Shown here: piece by piece, positions 1-8,160 of the stretch
How positions within the stretch are numbered: the first letter of the stretch is position 1
Layout of the letters: the number at the start of each line of letters is the position of its first letter
DNA from: JAHEJA01 sp965657215
GTDB lineage: Bacteria; Pseudomonadota; Alphaproteobacteria; Rhodobacterales; Rhodobacteraceae
Direction of reading: 5' to 3'
Assembly (NCBI GenBank): GCA_965657215.1
Contig: CBFHNR010000013.1
Span: forward strand, 3,268-67,267
Length of the DNA: 64,000 nt
The notes under the pieces: model-generated
The model's database searches: none
What the model saw: only the letters and a program-made list of their open reading frames with translations
What the model was told of the DNA's origin: nothing
Translations under genes and position numbers: made by a program

Positions 1-2452
1 CGACGGTGACATGTGCGCTGTCATCAAAGGGTCGCACATCTAGAATGCATTCATGCGCTACGCGACCGTTCTTGCCTTTGTAGAGGACGTCATAGGCACC
101 CTCCAACCGCTTGGCGATGTAATTGGCGTTCAAAATCGCCACACGTGTTGCTTGGGTCAGGCCTTCGCCACCCATCATCAGGACATAGGCCCAGCTGATT
201 GGGAGCAGGCTAGGGGATCCAAAGGGGGCTGCGGATACTGGGCCGGTTGTGGTGTCCTCTGTCGCAGGGTGGCCCGGGAGGTGGGGGATCAGGTGTGATT
301 TGACGCCGATGGGTCCCATGCCCGGGCCGCCGCCGCCGTGGGGAATACAGAATGTTTTATGTAGATTCAGGTGGCTGACGTCTCCGCCCAGATCGCCGGG
401 ACGACAGAGGCCCACCATGGCATTCATATTGGCCCCATCAATATAGACCTGCCCGCCAAAGGAATGGGTGATGTCACAGACCTCGTGAACGGTTTCCTCA
501 AACACGCCGTGGGTTGAGGGATAGGTGATCATGCAGCCTGCTAGGGTCTCTTTGTATTTCTCTGCTTTATTGCGGAAATCTTCTAGGTCGATATCCCCGT
601 TTTCATCTGATTCAACTGGGATCACTTTCCAACCCACCATCTGCGCAGAAGCGGGATTGGTGCCATGCGCCGATGTCGGGATCAAACAGACGTTCCGATG
701 CCCTTCGCCGTTCGCTGTATGATACTCTGAAATCGTCAAGAGGCCTGCATATTCGCCTTGCGCGCCCGAATTGGGCTGCATTGAAATCGCGTCATATCCT
801 GTGATGTCACAGAGTTTGTCCGAGAGATCAGTTATCATTTCCTCATAACCCAAGGCTTGATCCTTGGGCGCAAAGGGATGCAATAGGGAAAATTCACGCC
901 AGCTGACGGGCATCATTTCCGCGGCTGAATTCAACTTCATCGTACAGGATCCAAGTGGGATCATCGCGCGATCAAGGGCCAAGTCACGATCTGCGAGGCG
1001 ACGCACGTAGCGCATCATCTCTGTTTCGGCGCGGTTCATGTGAAAAACATCATGTTCCAAATAGGAGGTCACCCGGTGAAGCGCGTCTGGAACGCGGTAT
1101 TCTGGTGTCAAATCATCGTCTTTACGATCAATCCCAAAGGCCCGCCAAACGGCTTCTGTGGTTGAGCTGCGGCAATATTCATCCAAGGTTATGCCAACGC
1201 GGTCATCCCCGACTTTGCGTAGGTTCACACCATTGTTCACCGCCGCTTGCAAGACGCCGCGTTGCAAGAGCCCAACATTCACGGTGATCGTGTCAAAGAA
1301 GGCTGTGGGTTCAATGGTAAATCCTGCTTCTTCTAGGACTTTGGCCATGCGGACCGTTTTGCGGTGGATCCGCTGTGCGATGGCCTTAAGCCCCTCTGGT
1401 CCGTGAAACACGGCATAAAACGAGGCCATAACAGCCAAGAGCGCTTGGGCCGTACAGACATTTGACGTCGCTTTTTCGCGGCGAATATGTTGTTCGCGCG
1501 TTTGCAGCGAGAGGCGATAGGCTTTGTTGCCATGGCTATCAATGGAAACACCCACGATACGGCCCGGCATGGACCGTTTGAAGGCATCTTTTGTCGCCAT
1601 ATAGGCCGCATGCGGTCCGCCATATCCCACAGGAACGCCAAAGCGCTGTGTGCTGCCGACGGCAATATCCGCACCCATAGCACCCGGTTCCTTTAAGAGC
1701 GTCAGCGCCATTGGATCAGCGGCAACGATGCCGATGGCCTTTGCCTCATGCAGTGCGTCAATGATGTCTGTGAAATCACGGACGTGTCCATAGGTGCCCG
1801 GATATTGGAAGATCGCTCCAAACACCGCGCTTGGGTCCAAATCATCGGGCGATCCTATAATGATCTCAATTCCCAATGGTTTCGCGCGTGTTTGCATAAC
1901 GGCGATGTTTTGGGGGTGACAGTTTTCGTCAACAAAGAACCCTTTGGCCTTGGATTTGGCCACGCGCTGCGCCATTGTCATGGCTTCGGCGCAGGCTGTT
2001 GCTTCGTCCAAGAGCGAGGCATTGGCAATTTCTAACCCTGTCAAATCGGAAATCATTGTTTGGTAATTTAGCAGGGCTTCTAATCGCCCTTGAGAAATCT
2101 CTGGCTGATACGGGGTATAGGCCGTGTACCACGCGGGATTTTCCAAAATATTGCGCTGGATCACGGGGGGCGTCACTGTGCCGTGGTAACCTTGACCGAT
2201 CAGGCTTGTTAGAACTTTGTTCTTGGCAGCTGTGCGCCGCATGTGATGCAACAATTCGCGCTCTGATTTCGGTTTGCCGAAATTGAGGGGTTCTTTTTGG
2301 CGAATGGATTTTGGCAGTGTTTGATCAATCAGTTCATCCAGAGAACCCACACCAAGTGTGTCCAACATGTCAGCCATTTCAGAAGGAGACGGCCCAATAT
2401 GACGCCGATTTGCAAAGTCATAGGGGAGGTAATCTGTTGGTGTAAATGGCAT
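1..2452 (-). CDS. gcvP: Glycine dehydrogenase (decarboxylating), P-protein, 3'-truncated by window edge
   Basis: PLP-dependent P-protein of the cytoplasmic glycine cleavage system. It decarboxylates glycine and passes the aminomethyl group to the lipoyl arm of GcvH. The reading frame opens at ATG 2452 (MPFTPTDYLPY), with a GGAG seven bases upstream, and stays open to the left edge, giving about 817 residues of a protein that is usually about 950 long; only the C-terminus is missing. The PLP lysine lies in HLNLHKTFCIPHGGGGPG (K699), close to its position in E. coli GcvP. No frameshift is seen. It is the third gene of the gcvT-gcvH-gcvP transcript, 63 bp after gcvH, with a GC-rich hairpin in that gap (about 2485-2501). 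Identification is secure. Confidence 0.97.
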   Translation of the reverse strand, partial: MPFTPTDYLPYDFANRRHIGPSPSEMADMLDTLGVGSLDELIDQTLPKSIRQKEPLNFGKPKSERELLHHMRRTAAKNKVLTSLIGQGYHGTVTPPVIQRNILENPAWYTAYTPYQPEISQGRLEALLNYQTMISDLTGLEIANASLLDEATACAEAMTMAQRVAKSKAKGFFVDENCHPQNIAVMQTRAKPLGIEIIIGSPDDLDPSAVFGAIFQYPGTYGHVRDFTDIIDALHEAKAIGIVAADPMALTLLKEPGAMGADIAVGSTQRFGVPVGYGGPHAAYMATKDAFKRSMPGRIVGVSIDSHGNKAYRLSLQTREQHIRREKATSNVCTAQALLAVMASFYAVFHGPEGLKAIAQRIHRKTVRMAKVLEEAGFTIEPTAFFDTITVNVGLLQRGVLQAAVNNGVNLRKVGDDRVGITLDEYCRSSTTEAVWRAFGIDRKDDDLTPEYRVPDALHRVTSYLEHDVFHMNRAETEMMRYVRRLADRDLALDRAMIPLGSCTMKLNSAAEMMPVSWREFSLLHPFAPKDQALGYEEMITDLSDKLCDITGYDAISMQPNSGAQGEYAGLLTISEYHTANGEGHRNVCLIPTSAHGTNPASAQMVGWKVIPVESDENGDIDLEDFRNKAEKYKETLAGCMITYPSTHGVFEETVHEVCDITHSFGGQVYIDGANMNAMVGLCRPGDLGGDVSHLNLHKTFCIPHGGGGPGMGPIGVKSHLIPHLPGHPATEDTTTGPVSAAPFGSPSLLPISWAYVLMMGGEGLTQATRVAILNANYIAKRLEGAYDVLYKGKNGRVAHECILDVRPFDDSAHVTV

Positions 2453-2484
2453 GGTGTGCTCCGACGTTACTGAGGTCAAATGGG

Positions 2485-2501
2485 GGGGCGATAACCGCCC
2501 C
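2485..2501 (-). other. Stem-loop in the gcvH-gcvP gap
   Basis: A 6-bp perfect GC stem (2485-2490 with 2496-2501) around a 5-nt loop, extendable into flanking G and C runs. There is no T tract after it, so it is more likely an RNA-processing or stability element that tunes gcvP against gcvH than a terminator. This role is inference. Confidence 0.35.
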
Positions 2502-2515
2502 ACCGGAGGGCTGAC

Positions 2516-2875
2516 TTAGGCGATCAATTTGTTATAGGCGGCCTCGTCCATGTATTCGTCCATTTGGGACAGGTCATCTGGCTTGATCTTAAAGAACCAC
2601 GCATCCCCCATCGGGTCGTCGTTGACTTTGCTTGGTTCATCCAAAAGCAATTGGTTCACCTCAATGATTTCCCCATCAATCGGGGCCAAGATATCAGACG
2701 CGGCTTTGACGCTTTCGATCACAACAATCTCGTCGTCTTTGGACACTGTGTCGCCCTCGTCGGGGAGTTCCACAAACACAACATCGCCCAGTTGGGTGCT
2801 TGCATGTTCGGTGATACCGACAACAACCAGATCGTCTTCTATTCTGAGCCATTCATGTTCTTCGGTGAATTTCAT
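2516..2875 (-). CDS. gcvH: Glycine cleavage system H protein
   Basis: Small lipoyl carrier (119 residues, the normal family length) that shuttles the aminomethyl group between the P, T and L proteins. The lipoylated lysine is K57 in VVIESVKAASD. The N-terminus KFTEEHEW and the acidic, glycine-rich fold are typical. The start is ATG 2875 with TAGGAG nine bases upstream. It lies 19 bp behind gcvT and 63 bp ahead of gcvP in one transcript led by the glycine riboswitch, so it should be induced by glycine. Confidence 0.97.
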   Translation of the reverse strand: MKFTEEHEWLRIEDDLVVVGITEHASTQLGDVVFVELPDEGDTVSKDDEIVVIESVKAASDILAPIDGEIIEVNQLLLDEPSKVNDDPMGDAWFFKIKPDDLSQMDEYMDEAAYNKLIA

Positions 2876-2894
2876 TTCTATGATCTCCTATTGA

Positions 2895-4022
2895 TCAGCG
2901 TTTAAATTGAGAAGGAACGAAGGGGAGGGATACCACCCGAACCGCAAGCCGTTTCGAGCGAACGTCTCCGTAGAGGACTGTGTCCAATTGGGACATTGAA
3001 TGATCAACATAGCCCATGGCAATAGGGCCGCTCACACTTGGCCCAAATCCGCCAGACGTGATGTGCCCAATCGGTGTGGTGCTGGTTTTATCGGTGTAAA
3101 TTTTGACGCCTTCGCGCATTGGGGCGCGGCCGTCTGGGAGCAAGCCGACACGTTTCACACCGGCGCCATTTTCTAGTTGATCCAAGATTTTGTCAGCGCC
3201 CGGAAACCCGCCCGCGCGATCACCACCGCTACGACGTATCTTTTGGATGGCCCATGTCAGCGAGGCTTCGACAGGCGTAATGGTTTCGGTCAAATCATGC
3301 CCGTAAAGACAGAGACCCGCCTCAAGTCGCAGGGAATCGCGAGCCCCCAATCCAACCCATTCCACATCTTCGTGATCAGTTAATGCCTTTGCAACATCTT
3401 GCGCCGCGCTCAGAGGAATGGAAATTTCAAAACCGTCTTCGCCTGTGTAGCCAGAGCGCGATACCCAACATTCCACCCCTGCGATTGGGATCGTGTCGAT
3501 GTCCATAAACGCCATCTCGGTAATCGGTGGATAATGCTGTGCCAATACCTGTTCTGCACTTGGTCCCTGCAGCGCCAACAAAGCGCGGTTTTCAAGGGCC
3601 TTCACATGTATATCTGGTTCCAAGTGGCGACGAAGGTGCGCGATATCTTGGGCTTTGCATCCTGCATTCACGACCATAAAAATATGATCCCCACGGTTCG
3701 CAAACATCAAGTCATCTAAAATGCCGCCTGCGTCATTGGTAAAAAACCCATACCGTTGACGTCCTTGTTTTAGTCCAAGCACGTCCATCGGGATCAACCG
3801 TTCCAAGGCCTCGGCCGTTTGCTCATAACTTGCGCCACGCAAAACGACTTGACCCATATGCGAGACATCAAACAGACCTGCTTTTTGACGGGTGTGCTGA
3901 TGTTCCTTCATCACGCCGAGCTTATATTGCACAGGCATCTCGTAACCCGCAAACGGCACCATTTTCGCGCCATTTTCAATATGCATGTCGTAAAACACAG
4001 TGCGGTTTAAATCGTCGCTCAT
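2895..4022 (-). CDS. gcvT: Glycine cleavage system T protein (aminomethyltransferase)
   Basis: Tetrahydrofolate-dependent aminomethyltransferase. It releases ammonia from aminomethyl-GcvH and forms 5,10-methylene-THF. The family N-terminus is visible (TVFYDMHIENGAKMVPFAGYEM in pieces around residues 7-30, then LFDVSHMGQ), as is the C-terminal GYVDHS-type beta domain. I chose ATG 4022 (MSDDLNRTV, 375 residues) over an in-frame TTG at 4049 because conservation begins there and a GAGAAAG lies upstream. First gene of the gcvTHP operon. The tandem glycine riboswitch ends about 75 bp upstream of this start. Confidence 0.96.
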   Translation of the reverse strand: MSDDLNRTVFYDMHIENGAKMVPFAGYEMPVQYKLGVMKEHQHTRQKAGLFDVSHMGQVVLRGASYEQTAEALERLIPMDVLGLKQGRQRYGFFTNDAGGILDDLMFANRGDHIFMVVNAGCKAQDIAHLRRHLEPDIHVKALENRALLALQGPSAEQVLAQHYPPITEMAFMDIDTIPIAGVECWVSRSGYTGEDGFEISIPLSAAQDVAKALTDHEDVEWVGLGARDSLRLEAGLCLYGHDLTETITPVEASLTWAIQKIRRSGGDRAGGFPGADKILDQLENGAGVKRVGLLPDGRAPMREGVKIYTDKTSTTPIGHITSGGFGPSVSGPIAMGYVDHSMSQLDTVLYGDVRSKRLAVRVVSLPFVPSQFKR

Positions 4023-4094
4023 CCAATCGTCTTTCTCATTGGCCAGCAAACACCGCTAGCATCACTCGCACATAAGCCGTGGCCTATGCGCTGA

Positions 4095-4249
4095 TGCCTC
4101 CTCTGTCCCTTTGCCTGAGATCGTTATCCCTTCGGCCGATGCGCGTGGCATCCTTCTCCAGAGTGTTACGTCAAATTGGTCCGTTTGCCTGAGAGTTTCC
4201 GAGGCGGTTGCTCCTTCGGCACTGGGGTTCCAGTTCTCCCAATTTGATA
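4095..4249 (-). promoter_or_regulatory. Tandem glycine riboswitch (two aptamers)
   Basis: Read on the minus strand, the gcvT 5' leader contains two successive glycine aptamers. Aptamer I is about 4171-4247, closed by CAAATTGG/CCAATTTG. Aptamer II is about 4097-4165. Each has the conserved GCCGAAGG core and the CTCAGGCAAA segment of the gcvT element (Rfam gcvT/Glycine), with GGGAGAACTGG in aptamer I and CTCTGGAGAAGG in the linker/aptamer II. In this family glycine binding normally turns on gcv expression. Two aptamers and the position directly before gcvT make the call strong. Exact ends are approximate. Confidence 0.93.
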
Positions 4250-4322
4250 CTACGGTTGTAAAGCAGAGTTTTCGAATTTGGCAAGTCGTTTTTTCGCCAG
4301 GTTGTTTTGACAAGAGGATAAA

Positions 4323-4889
4323 ATGACAGTTCCGTATTTCTTTGGCTATGGCAGCCTCGTTAATGTTAACACGCATTCATATGGGTCAACGCGACGGGCC
4401 ACGGCCAAAGGATGGCGGCGCGCATGGCGACATACGGCGTTGCGTGACATCGCCTTTTTGACCGCTGTTCCTGATGAGACATCAGAGATCTTAGGCTTGA
4501 TTGCCTCTGTTCCTAATGGGGATTGGGCGGCACTTGATGATCGTGAATTTGCCTATGATCGGGTGTCGATCACGCCCCAAGTGAGCTGGGACTCTGATGA
4601 TGATTTTGATGTCTCAATCTATGCGATTGCACCCGATAATCAAAACTCACCCTCAACGGCACACCCTATATTATTGAGCTATCTTGATGTTGTGGTTCAG
4701 GGATATTTTCGTGAATTTGGCACGGATGGCGTGCATCATTTCGGGATGACCACCGACGGCTGGGATGCACCGATTTTAGATGATCGCGCTGCGCCCCGTT
4801 ATCCTAGGGCGCAGAGCTTGACTGGTTATGAAACGCAGTTGGTTGATGATCTCATCGCCACAGTTGGGGCGCGGCTCATCGACACTTAG
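4323..4889 (+). CDS. Gamma-glutamylcyclotransferase-like protein
   Basis: 188-residue cytoplasmic protein with the N-terminal FGYGSLVN signature (residues 7-14) of the GGCT/AIG2 fold, which forms the 5-oxoproline-binding loop in the family. Members release 5-oxoproline from gamma-glutamyl amino acids or related amines; the substrate here is unknown. It starts at ATG 4323, divergent from the gcv riboswitch. Its stop codon overlaps the stop of the convergent transaminase gene by 4 bp (TTAG, 4886-4889). No partner gene is evident. Confidence 0.75.
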   Translation: MTVPYFFGYGSLVNVNTHSYGSTRRATAKGWRRAWRHTALRDIAFLTAVPDETSEILGLIASVPNGDWAALDDREFAYDRVSITPQVSWDSDDDFDVSIYAIAPDNQNSPSTAHPILLSYLDVVVQGYFREFGTDGVHHFGMTTDGWDAPILDDRAAPRYPRAQSLTGYETQLVDDLIATVGARLIDT

Positions 4890-5749
4890 ATCGCTGTTTT
4901 TAAGCTTTCTTCAAGGTAGATTTCGCGCAAGCGGGCCGCGACTGGTCCGGGCGTACCTGTGCCAATATCTGCGCCATCGATGTTGACAACAGGCATCACG
5001 AATGTGCTTGCCGATGTGATAAAGGCTTCATCCGCTGACTTGGCTTCTTCCATAGTGAAGTTGCGCTCCTCGACGGTAAATTGCGCCTCTTTGGCAAAGC
5101 GCAAGACAGCCGCGCGTGTGATTCCATGGAGGATATCATTGGACAAGGCGCGTGTGATAATGGATGTGCCTTTTACAATGTAGGCATTGTTTGACGTGCC
5201 TTCAGTGACATATCCATCTTCAACCATCCACGCATCATCTGCGCCTGCTTTCTTGGCCATCATCTTGCCCATAGAGGGGTAGAGAAGTTGTACCGTTTTG
5301 ATGTCCCGACGTCCCCAGCGTAAATCTTCGATACCGATGACTTTGATACCCGTTTTCGCAACGGGGCTATTGGCAAGACCCGGTTTGTTTTGCGTGAACA
5401 ACACAATCGTCGGGGCGGTTGTTTCAGGATCAGGAAACACAAAGTCACGATCGTTAGGCGCGCCGCGTGTGATCTGAAGGTAAATCATGCCTTCAACAAT
5501 ACCATTCACCCGCACCAATTCACGATGGACCTCAAGCAGGTCTTCTTTTGAAATCGGTGAGGCCATATCCAATTCAGTCAATGACCGCTCCAAACGCACG
5601 GCGTGGCCCTCAAAATCAATCAGCTTGCCGTCCAAAACGGATGTCACTTCGTAGACGCCGTCGGCCATCAAAAACCCACGGTCAAAAATTGAAACAGTTG
5701 CCTCTTCCTCTGGAAGATAGGCGCCATTGACGTAAACAGTACGGCTCAT
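4886..5749 (-). CDS. D-amino-acid transaminase (class IV PLP aminotransferase)
   Basis: 287-residue fold-type IV aminotransferase. It resembles D-alanine transaminase more than branched-chain aminotransferase in length and in FDRGFLMADGVYEV near the N-terminus. The PLP lysine is K151 in RRDIKTVQLL, and the conserved glutamate is E183 in VTEGTSNN. ATG 5749 (MSRTVYVNGAYL) has AAGGAATT upstream and lies 20 bp after dgcA; a longer frame to 5779 would overlap dgcA and was rejected. Third gene of the dgcN-dgcA operon. A likely role is to collect amino groups from D-amino acids as D-glutamate, which the first two enzymes then process; this link is inference from context. Confidence 0.85.
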   Translation of the reverse strand: MSRTVYVNGAYLPEEEATVSIFDRGFLMADGVYEVTSVLDGKLIDFEGHAVRLERSLTELDMASPISKEDLLEVHRELVRVNGIVEGMIYLQITRGAPNDRDFVFPDPETTAPTIVLFTQNKPGLANSPVAKTGIKVIGIEDLRWGRRDIKTVQLLYPSMGKMMAKKAGADDAWMVEDGYVTEGTSNNAYIVKGTSIITRALSNDILHGITRAAVLRFAKEAQFTVEERNFTMEEAKSADEAFITSASTFVMPVVNIDGADIGTGTPGPVAARLREIYLEESLKTAI

Positions 5750-5769
5750 CACTGAATTCCTTATATGTG

Positions 5770-6732
5770 TTATCCCCAAAGGGTGCTTTTCGGCGCGTGT
5801 ACACCGTTTTCATCGAAAATCAAAGGCGATTGCCGATCTTGAGCAAGCAATAAGGGCCCATCCAGATCCGTAAAGGCCACGCCTTGCGCCACCAATGTTG
5901 CAGGGGCCATGGCAAGCGAGCTTCCGACCATACAGCCGACCATGATATCATAGCCTTGCGCGCGCGCCGCCTCTTTTAACAAGAGTGCTTCGCTCAACCC
6001 ACCTGTTTTGTCCAACTTGATGTTGACGACATCATATTTGCCCTTGAGATGCGCCAAACTTGCGCGATCGTGACAGCTTTCATCGGCACAGATAGGAACA
6101 GGGCGCTCGATCTCTAACAGAGCCTCATCTTGCGACGCTGGCAAGGGTTGTTCAACCAAGGCCACGCCCAAGCGGATCAAATGCGGCGCGAGGTCTTTGT
6201 AAACTTCAGCGCTCCAACCCTCATTCGCATCAATAATGATCGTCGAAGTGGGCGCACCACGGCGAACCGCCTCAAGACGCGGCATATCATCAGGTGTCCC
6301 TAGTTTGATTTTCAACACAGGGCGAAAGGCATTTTTGCGCGCCTGCTCTTCCATCGCTTCGGGTGTATCGAGGGACAAGGTATAGGCCGTAATTTCAGGG
6401 GTCGGCTCCGGCATCCCAATGAGATCCCAAACCCGTTTTCCTGCAGTTTTGGCTTCTAAATCCCAGAGCGCGCAATCAAGGGCATTGCGCGCGGCCCCCG
6501 CTGGCAAGAGCTCTTGCAACTCTGCACGCGATACATCCGCAGGCACGCCCAAAATCTCTTGGCGCACACTCTCCAATGTTTCGTTATAACGGGCATAGGG
6601 CACACATTCACCAAGCCCGACATGGCCATCACGCTCCACACGAACAGTTAACACCTGCGCCTGCGTGCGAGACCCGCGCGAAATCGTAAACACTTGAGCT
6701 AAGGGAAAGACATCGTCCTGAACCGTGATCAT
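5770..6732 (-). CDS. dgcA: Enolase-superfamily dipeptide epimerase-type enzyme, N-acetyl-D-Glu racemase (DgcA)
   Basis: 320-residue muconate-lactonizing/epimerase-type enolase-superfamily protein. The catalytic set is visible: KxK lysines K141 and K143 (LKIKLG), metal ligands D168 (IIDANEGW), E194 (VEQPLP) and D217 (ADES), and the second base K239 (NIKLDKTGG). By sequence alone it could be an L-Ala-D/L-Glu epimerase. Adjacency to the DUF1611/DgcN gene matches the marine D-glutamate pathway in which DgcN acetylates D-Glu and DgcA converts N-acetyl-D-Glu to the L form. Start at ATG 6732; 75 bp after dgcN with a dispersed intergenic element in between. Confidence 0.82.
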   Translation of the reverse strand: MITVQDDVFPLAQVFTISRGSRTQAQVLTVRVERDGHVGLGECVPYARYNETLESVRQEILGVPADVSRAELQELLPAGAARNALDCALWDLEAKTAGKRVWDLIGMPEPTPEITAYTLSLDTPEAMEEQARKNAFRPVLKIKLGTPDDMPRLEAVRRGAPTSTIIIDANEGWSAEVYKDLAPHLIRLGVALVEQPLPASQDEALLEIERPVPICADESCHDRASLAHLKGKYDVVNIKLDKTGGLSEALLLKEAARAQGYDIMVGCMVGSSLAMAPATLVAQGVAFTDLDGPLLLAQDRQSPLIFDENGVHAPKSTLWG

Positions 6733-6746
6733 TGTGATGCTCCTCG

Positions 6747-6790
6747 TTTCATCTTTGCAAAAATACTCCCGCCGGAGGCGTCCGACGGGA
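6747..6790 (-). repeat. Dispersed intergenic element, copy 1 (GAGTATTTTTGCAAAGATGAA type)
   Basis: On the minus strand a GC-rich inverted repeat (CCCGTCGGACGCC then TCCGGCGGG) is followed by GAGTATTTTTGCAAAGATGAA, immediately before the dgcA ribosome binding site. Related sequences occur at about 22661, 50588 and 60150. From memory this motif is common between genes in Rhodobacterales; its function is not established. Confidence 0.7.
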
Positions 6791-6807
6791 ATACGTGATG
6801 AGACGTC

Positions 6808-7809
6808 TTAGACCGCGTCCAAGGCATCGACAAGCTTATCCGCACCAAATCTGAACGGATCGGTTGCAGGTAGCTTCATCTCTGTCTCAAGTTCAGACAA
6901 ATAGGCCCGCGCATCGTCTTCGGCCATGTGTTGTGTGTTCACAGAAATACCAACGACTTGACAGGCAGGGTTCCCAACACGGGCCAAGGTTAGCGCTGTG
7001 TCACGCAACGCTTCGAGTGAGGGTTGCTGGTAATCGGGCAAGCCGCGCATGTGCGTGCGTGTCGGCTCATGGCATAGGATCAAGGCATCTGGCTGACCGC
7101 CATGCACCAAGGCCATCGTGACACCAGAATAAGAGACGTGGAACAAGCTGCCTTGCCCTTCGATCAAATCCCAGTGATCGTCATCATTGTCGGGCGTGAG
7201 GTATTCGACGGATCCCGCCATGAAATCGGCAATCACTGCGTCGAGTGGAACACCGTCACCTGTGATCAAGATACCTGTCTGTCCTGTCGCGCGGAACGTG
7301 CTTTTCATGCCGCGCTTTTGCATTTCGGCATCCATCGCCATGGCTGTGTACATTTTACCAACAGAGCAATCTGTTCCCACCGCGAGGCAGCGTTTGCCAG
7401 AGCGTTTCACACCATTCGCAATAGGATATTGCACAGAGGGGATGCGCACATCATGCAAGCTTGCGCCATTGCGCTCTGCGGCCTCGACCAAATCCGCCTC
7501 GTCATTTAGAAGGTTGTGTAACCCGCTTGCGATGTCATAGCCCATGTCTAGGGCCTCGATCAAAACGGTTTTCCAAGCTTGGGAAATAACGCCACCGCGA
7601 TTGGCCACGCCGATGACAAGGGTTTTTGCGCCCTTTTCTTTGGCCTCTGCAAGGGTCAAATCTGTGATGCCTAGATCGGCCTGACATCCCTCCATACGGA
7701 ATTGACCGAGGGCATTTTCAGGGCGCCAGTCTTTTATGCCCACGGCGACTTTTGCGGCTAACTGGTCCGGTGCGTCCCCGAGGAACAAAAGATAAGGTGT
7801 TTTGATCAT
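6808..7809 (-). CDS. dgcN: D-glutamate N-acetyltransferase-type protein DgcN (DUF1611)
   Basis: 333-residue DUF1611 protein with a P-loop-like motif GTDCSVGKMYTA at residues 145-156 in the C-terminal domain and an N-terminal Rossmann-like half (VIGVANRGG, LHNLLND). The family includes DgcN, reported to N-acetylate D-glutamate in marine bacteria. Start at ATG 7809 (MIKTPYLLFLGD) with GGGAGA upstream; a further in-frame extension to 7830 is not needed. First gene of dgcN-dgcA-transaminase, transcribed away from mcl1. The biochemical role comes from family knowledge; the operon with dgcA supports it strongly. Confidence 0.85.
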   Translation of the reverse strand: MIKTPYLLFLGDAPDQLAAKVAVGIKDWRPENALGQFRMEGCQADLGITDLTLAEAKEKGAKTLVIGVANRGGVISQAWKTVLIEALDMGYDIASGLHNLLNDEADLVEAAERNGASLHDVRIPSVQYPIANGVKRSGKRCLAVGTDCSVGKMYTAMAMDAEMQKRGMKSTFRATGQTGILITGDGVPLDAVIADFMAGSVEYLTPDNDDDHWDLIEGQGSLFHVSYSGVTMALVHGGQPDALILCHEPTRTHMRGLPDYQQPSLEALRDTALTLARVGNPACQVVGISVNTQHMAEDDARAYLSELETEMKLPATDPFRFGADKLVDALDAV

Positions 7810-8160
7810 GGCGATTCTCCCAAATGTCACGTCTTGCCCCGTTATGTCACAGCCTAAACTTAAGAGTTTCGCAAAACCTAAGTCTCATTCGTATAATTTT
7901 AGAAGATTATTCGAATTATTAAACCATTTGAAAAGAATAGTTCTAATAATTGACGGTGAAACGACCATGTCTGTCGTTCGCGATTATCGGTGGTCCATAT
8001 TTTATGAGTCGGCCCCAACAAGTGGCAATCGGTCACTTTATTCAGCTTGTGTTTCGTTCATGCTGCAGGTGCAAAATGATGCTTGCAACTCGCTGAGTAA
8101 TTTTATAACAGTTTAGCCATGGTTTAACGCAATATCCTAACTCTTTAAAAAGGACATCCT
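7810..8160. promoter_or_regulatory. Divergent intergenic region between dgcN and mcl1
   Basis: 351 bp without a convincing gene; the weak open frame 7802-8116 has no start signal or recognisable sequence. AT-rich middle with an 8-bp inverted repeat AATTATTA (7914-7921) / TAATAATT (7944-7951). Near mcl1 there is TGCAA (8070-8074) / TTGCA (8083-8087) and a weak promoter-like pair TTGCAA (8083) and TATAAC (8104), spacing 15. AAAAAGGAC precedes the mcl1 ATG. Promoter assignments are tentative. Confidence 0.4.

Noticed and set aside
1..2452. Frameshift in gcvP, suggested by short frames on both strands
   Set aside because: The minus frame from ATG 2452 is open to the edge and the PLP lysine falls at the expected position, so the gene is intact within the window.
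7802..8116. Plus-strand frame between dgcN and mcl1
   Set aside because: Begins inside dgcN on the other strand, no ribosome binding site, no recognisable sequence. Kept as promoter region.
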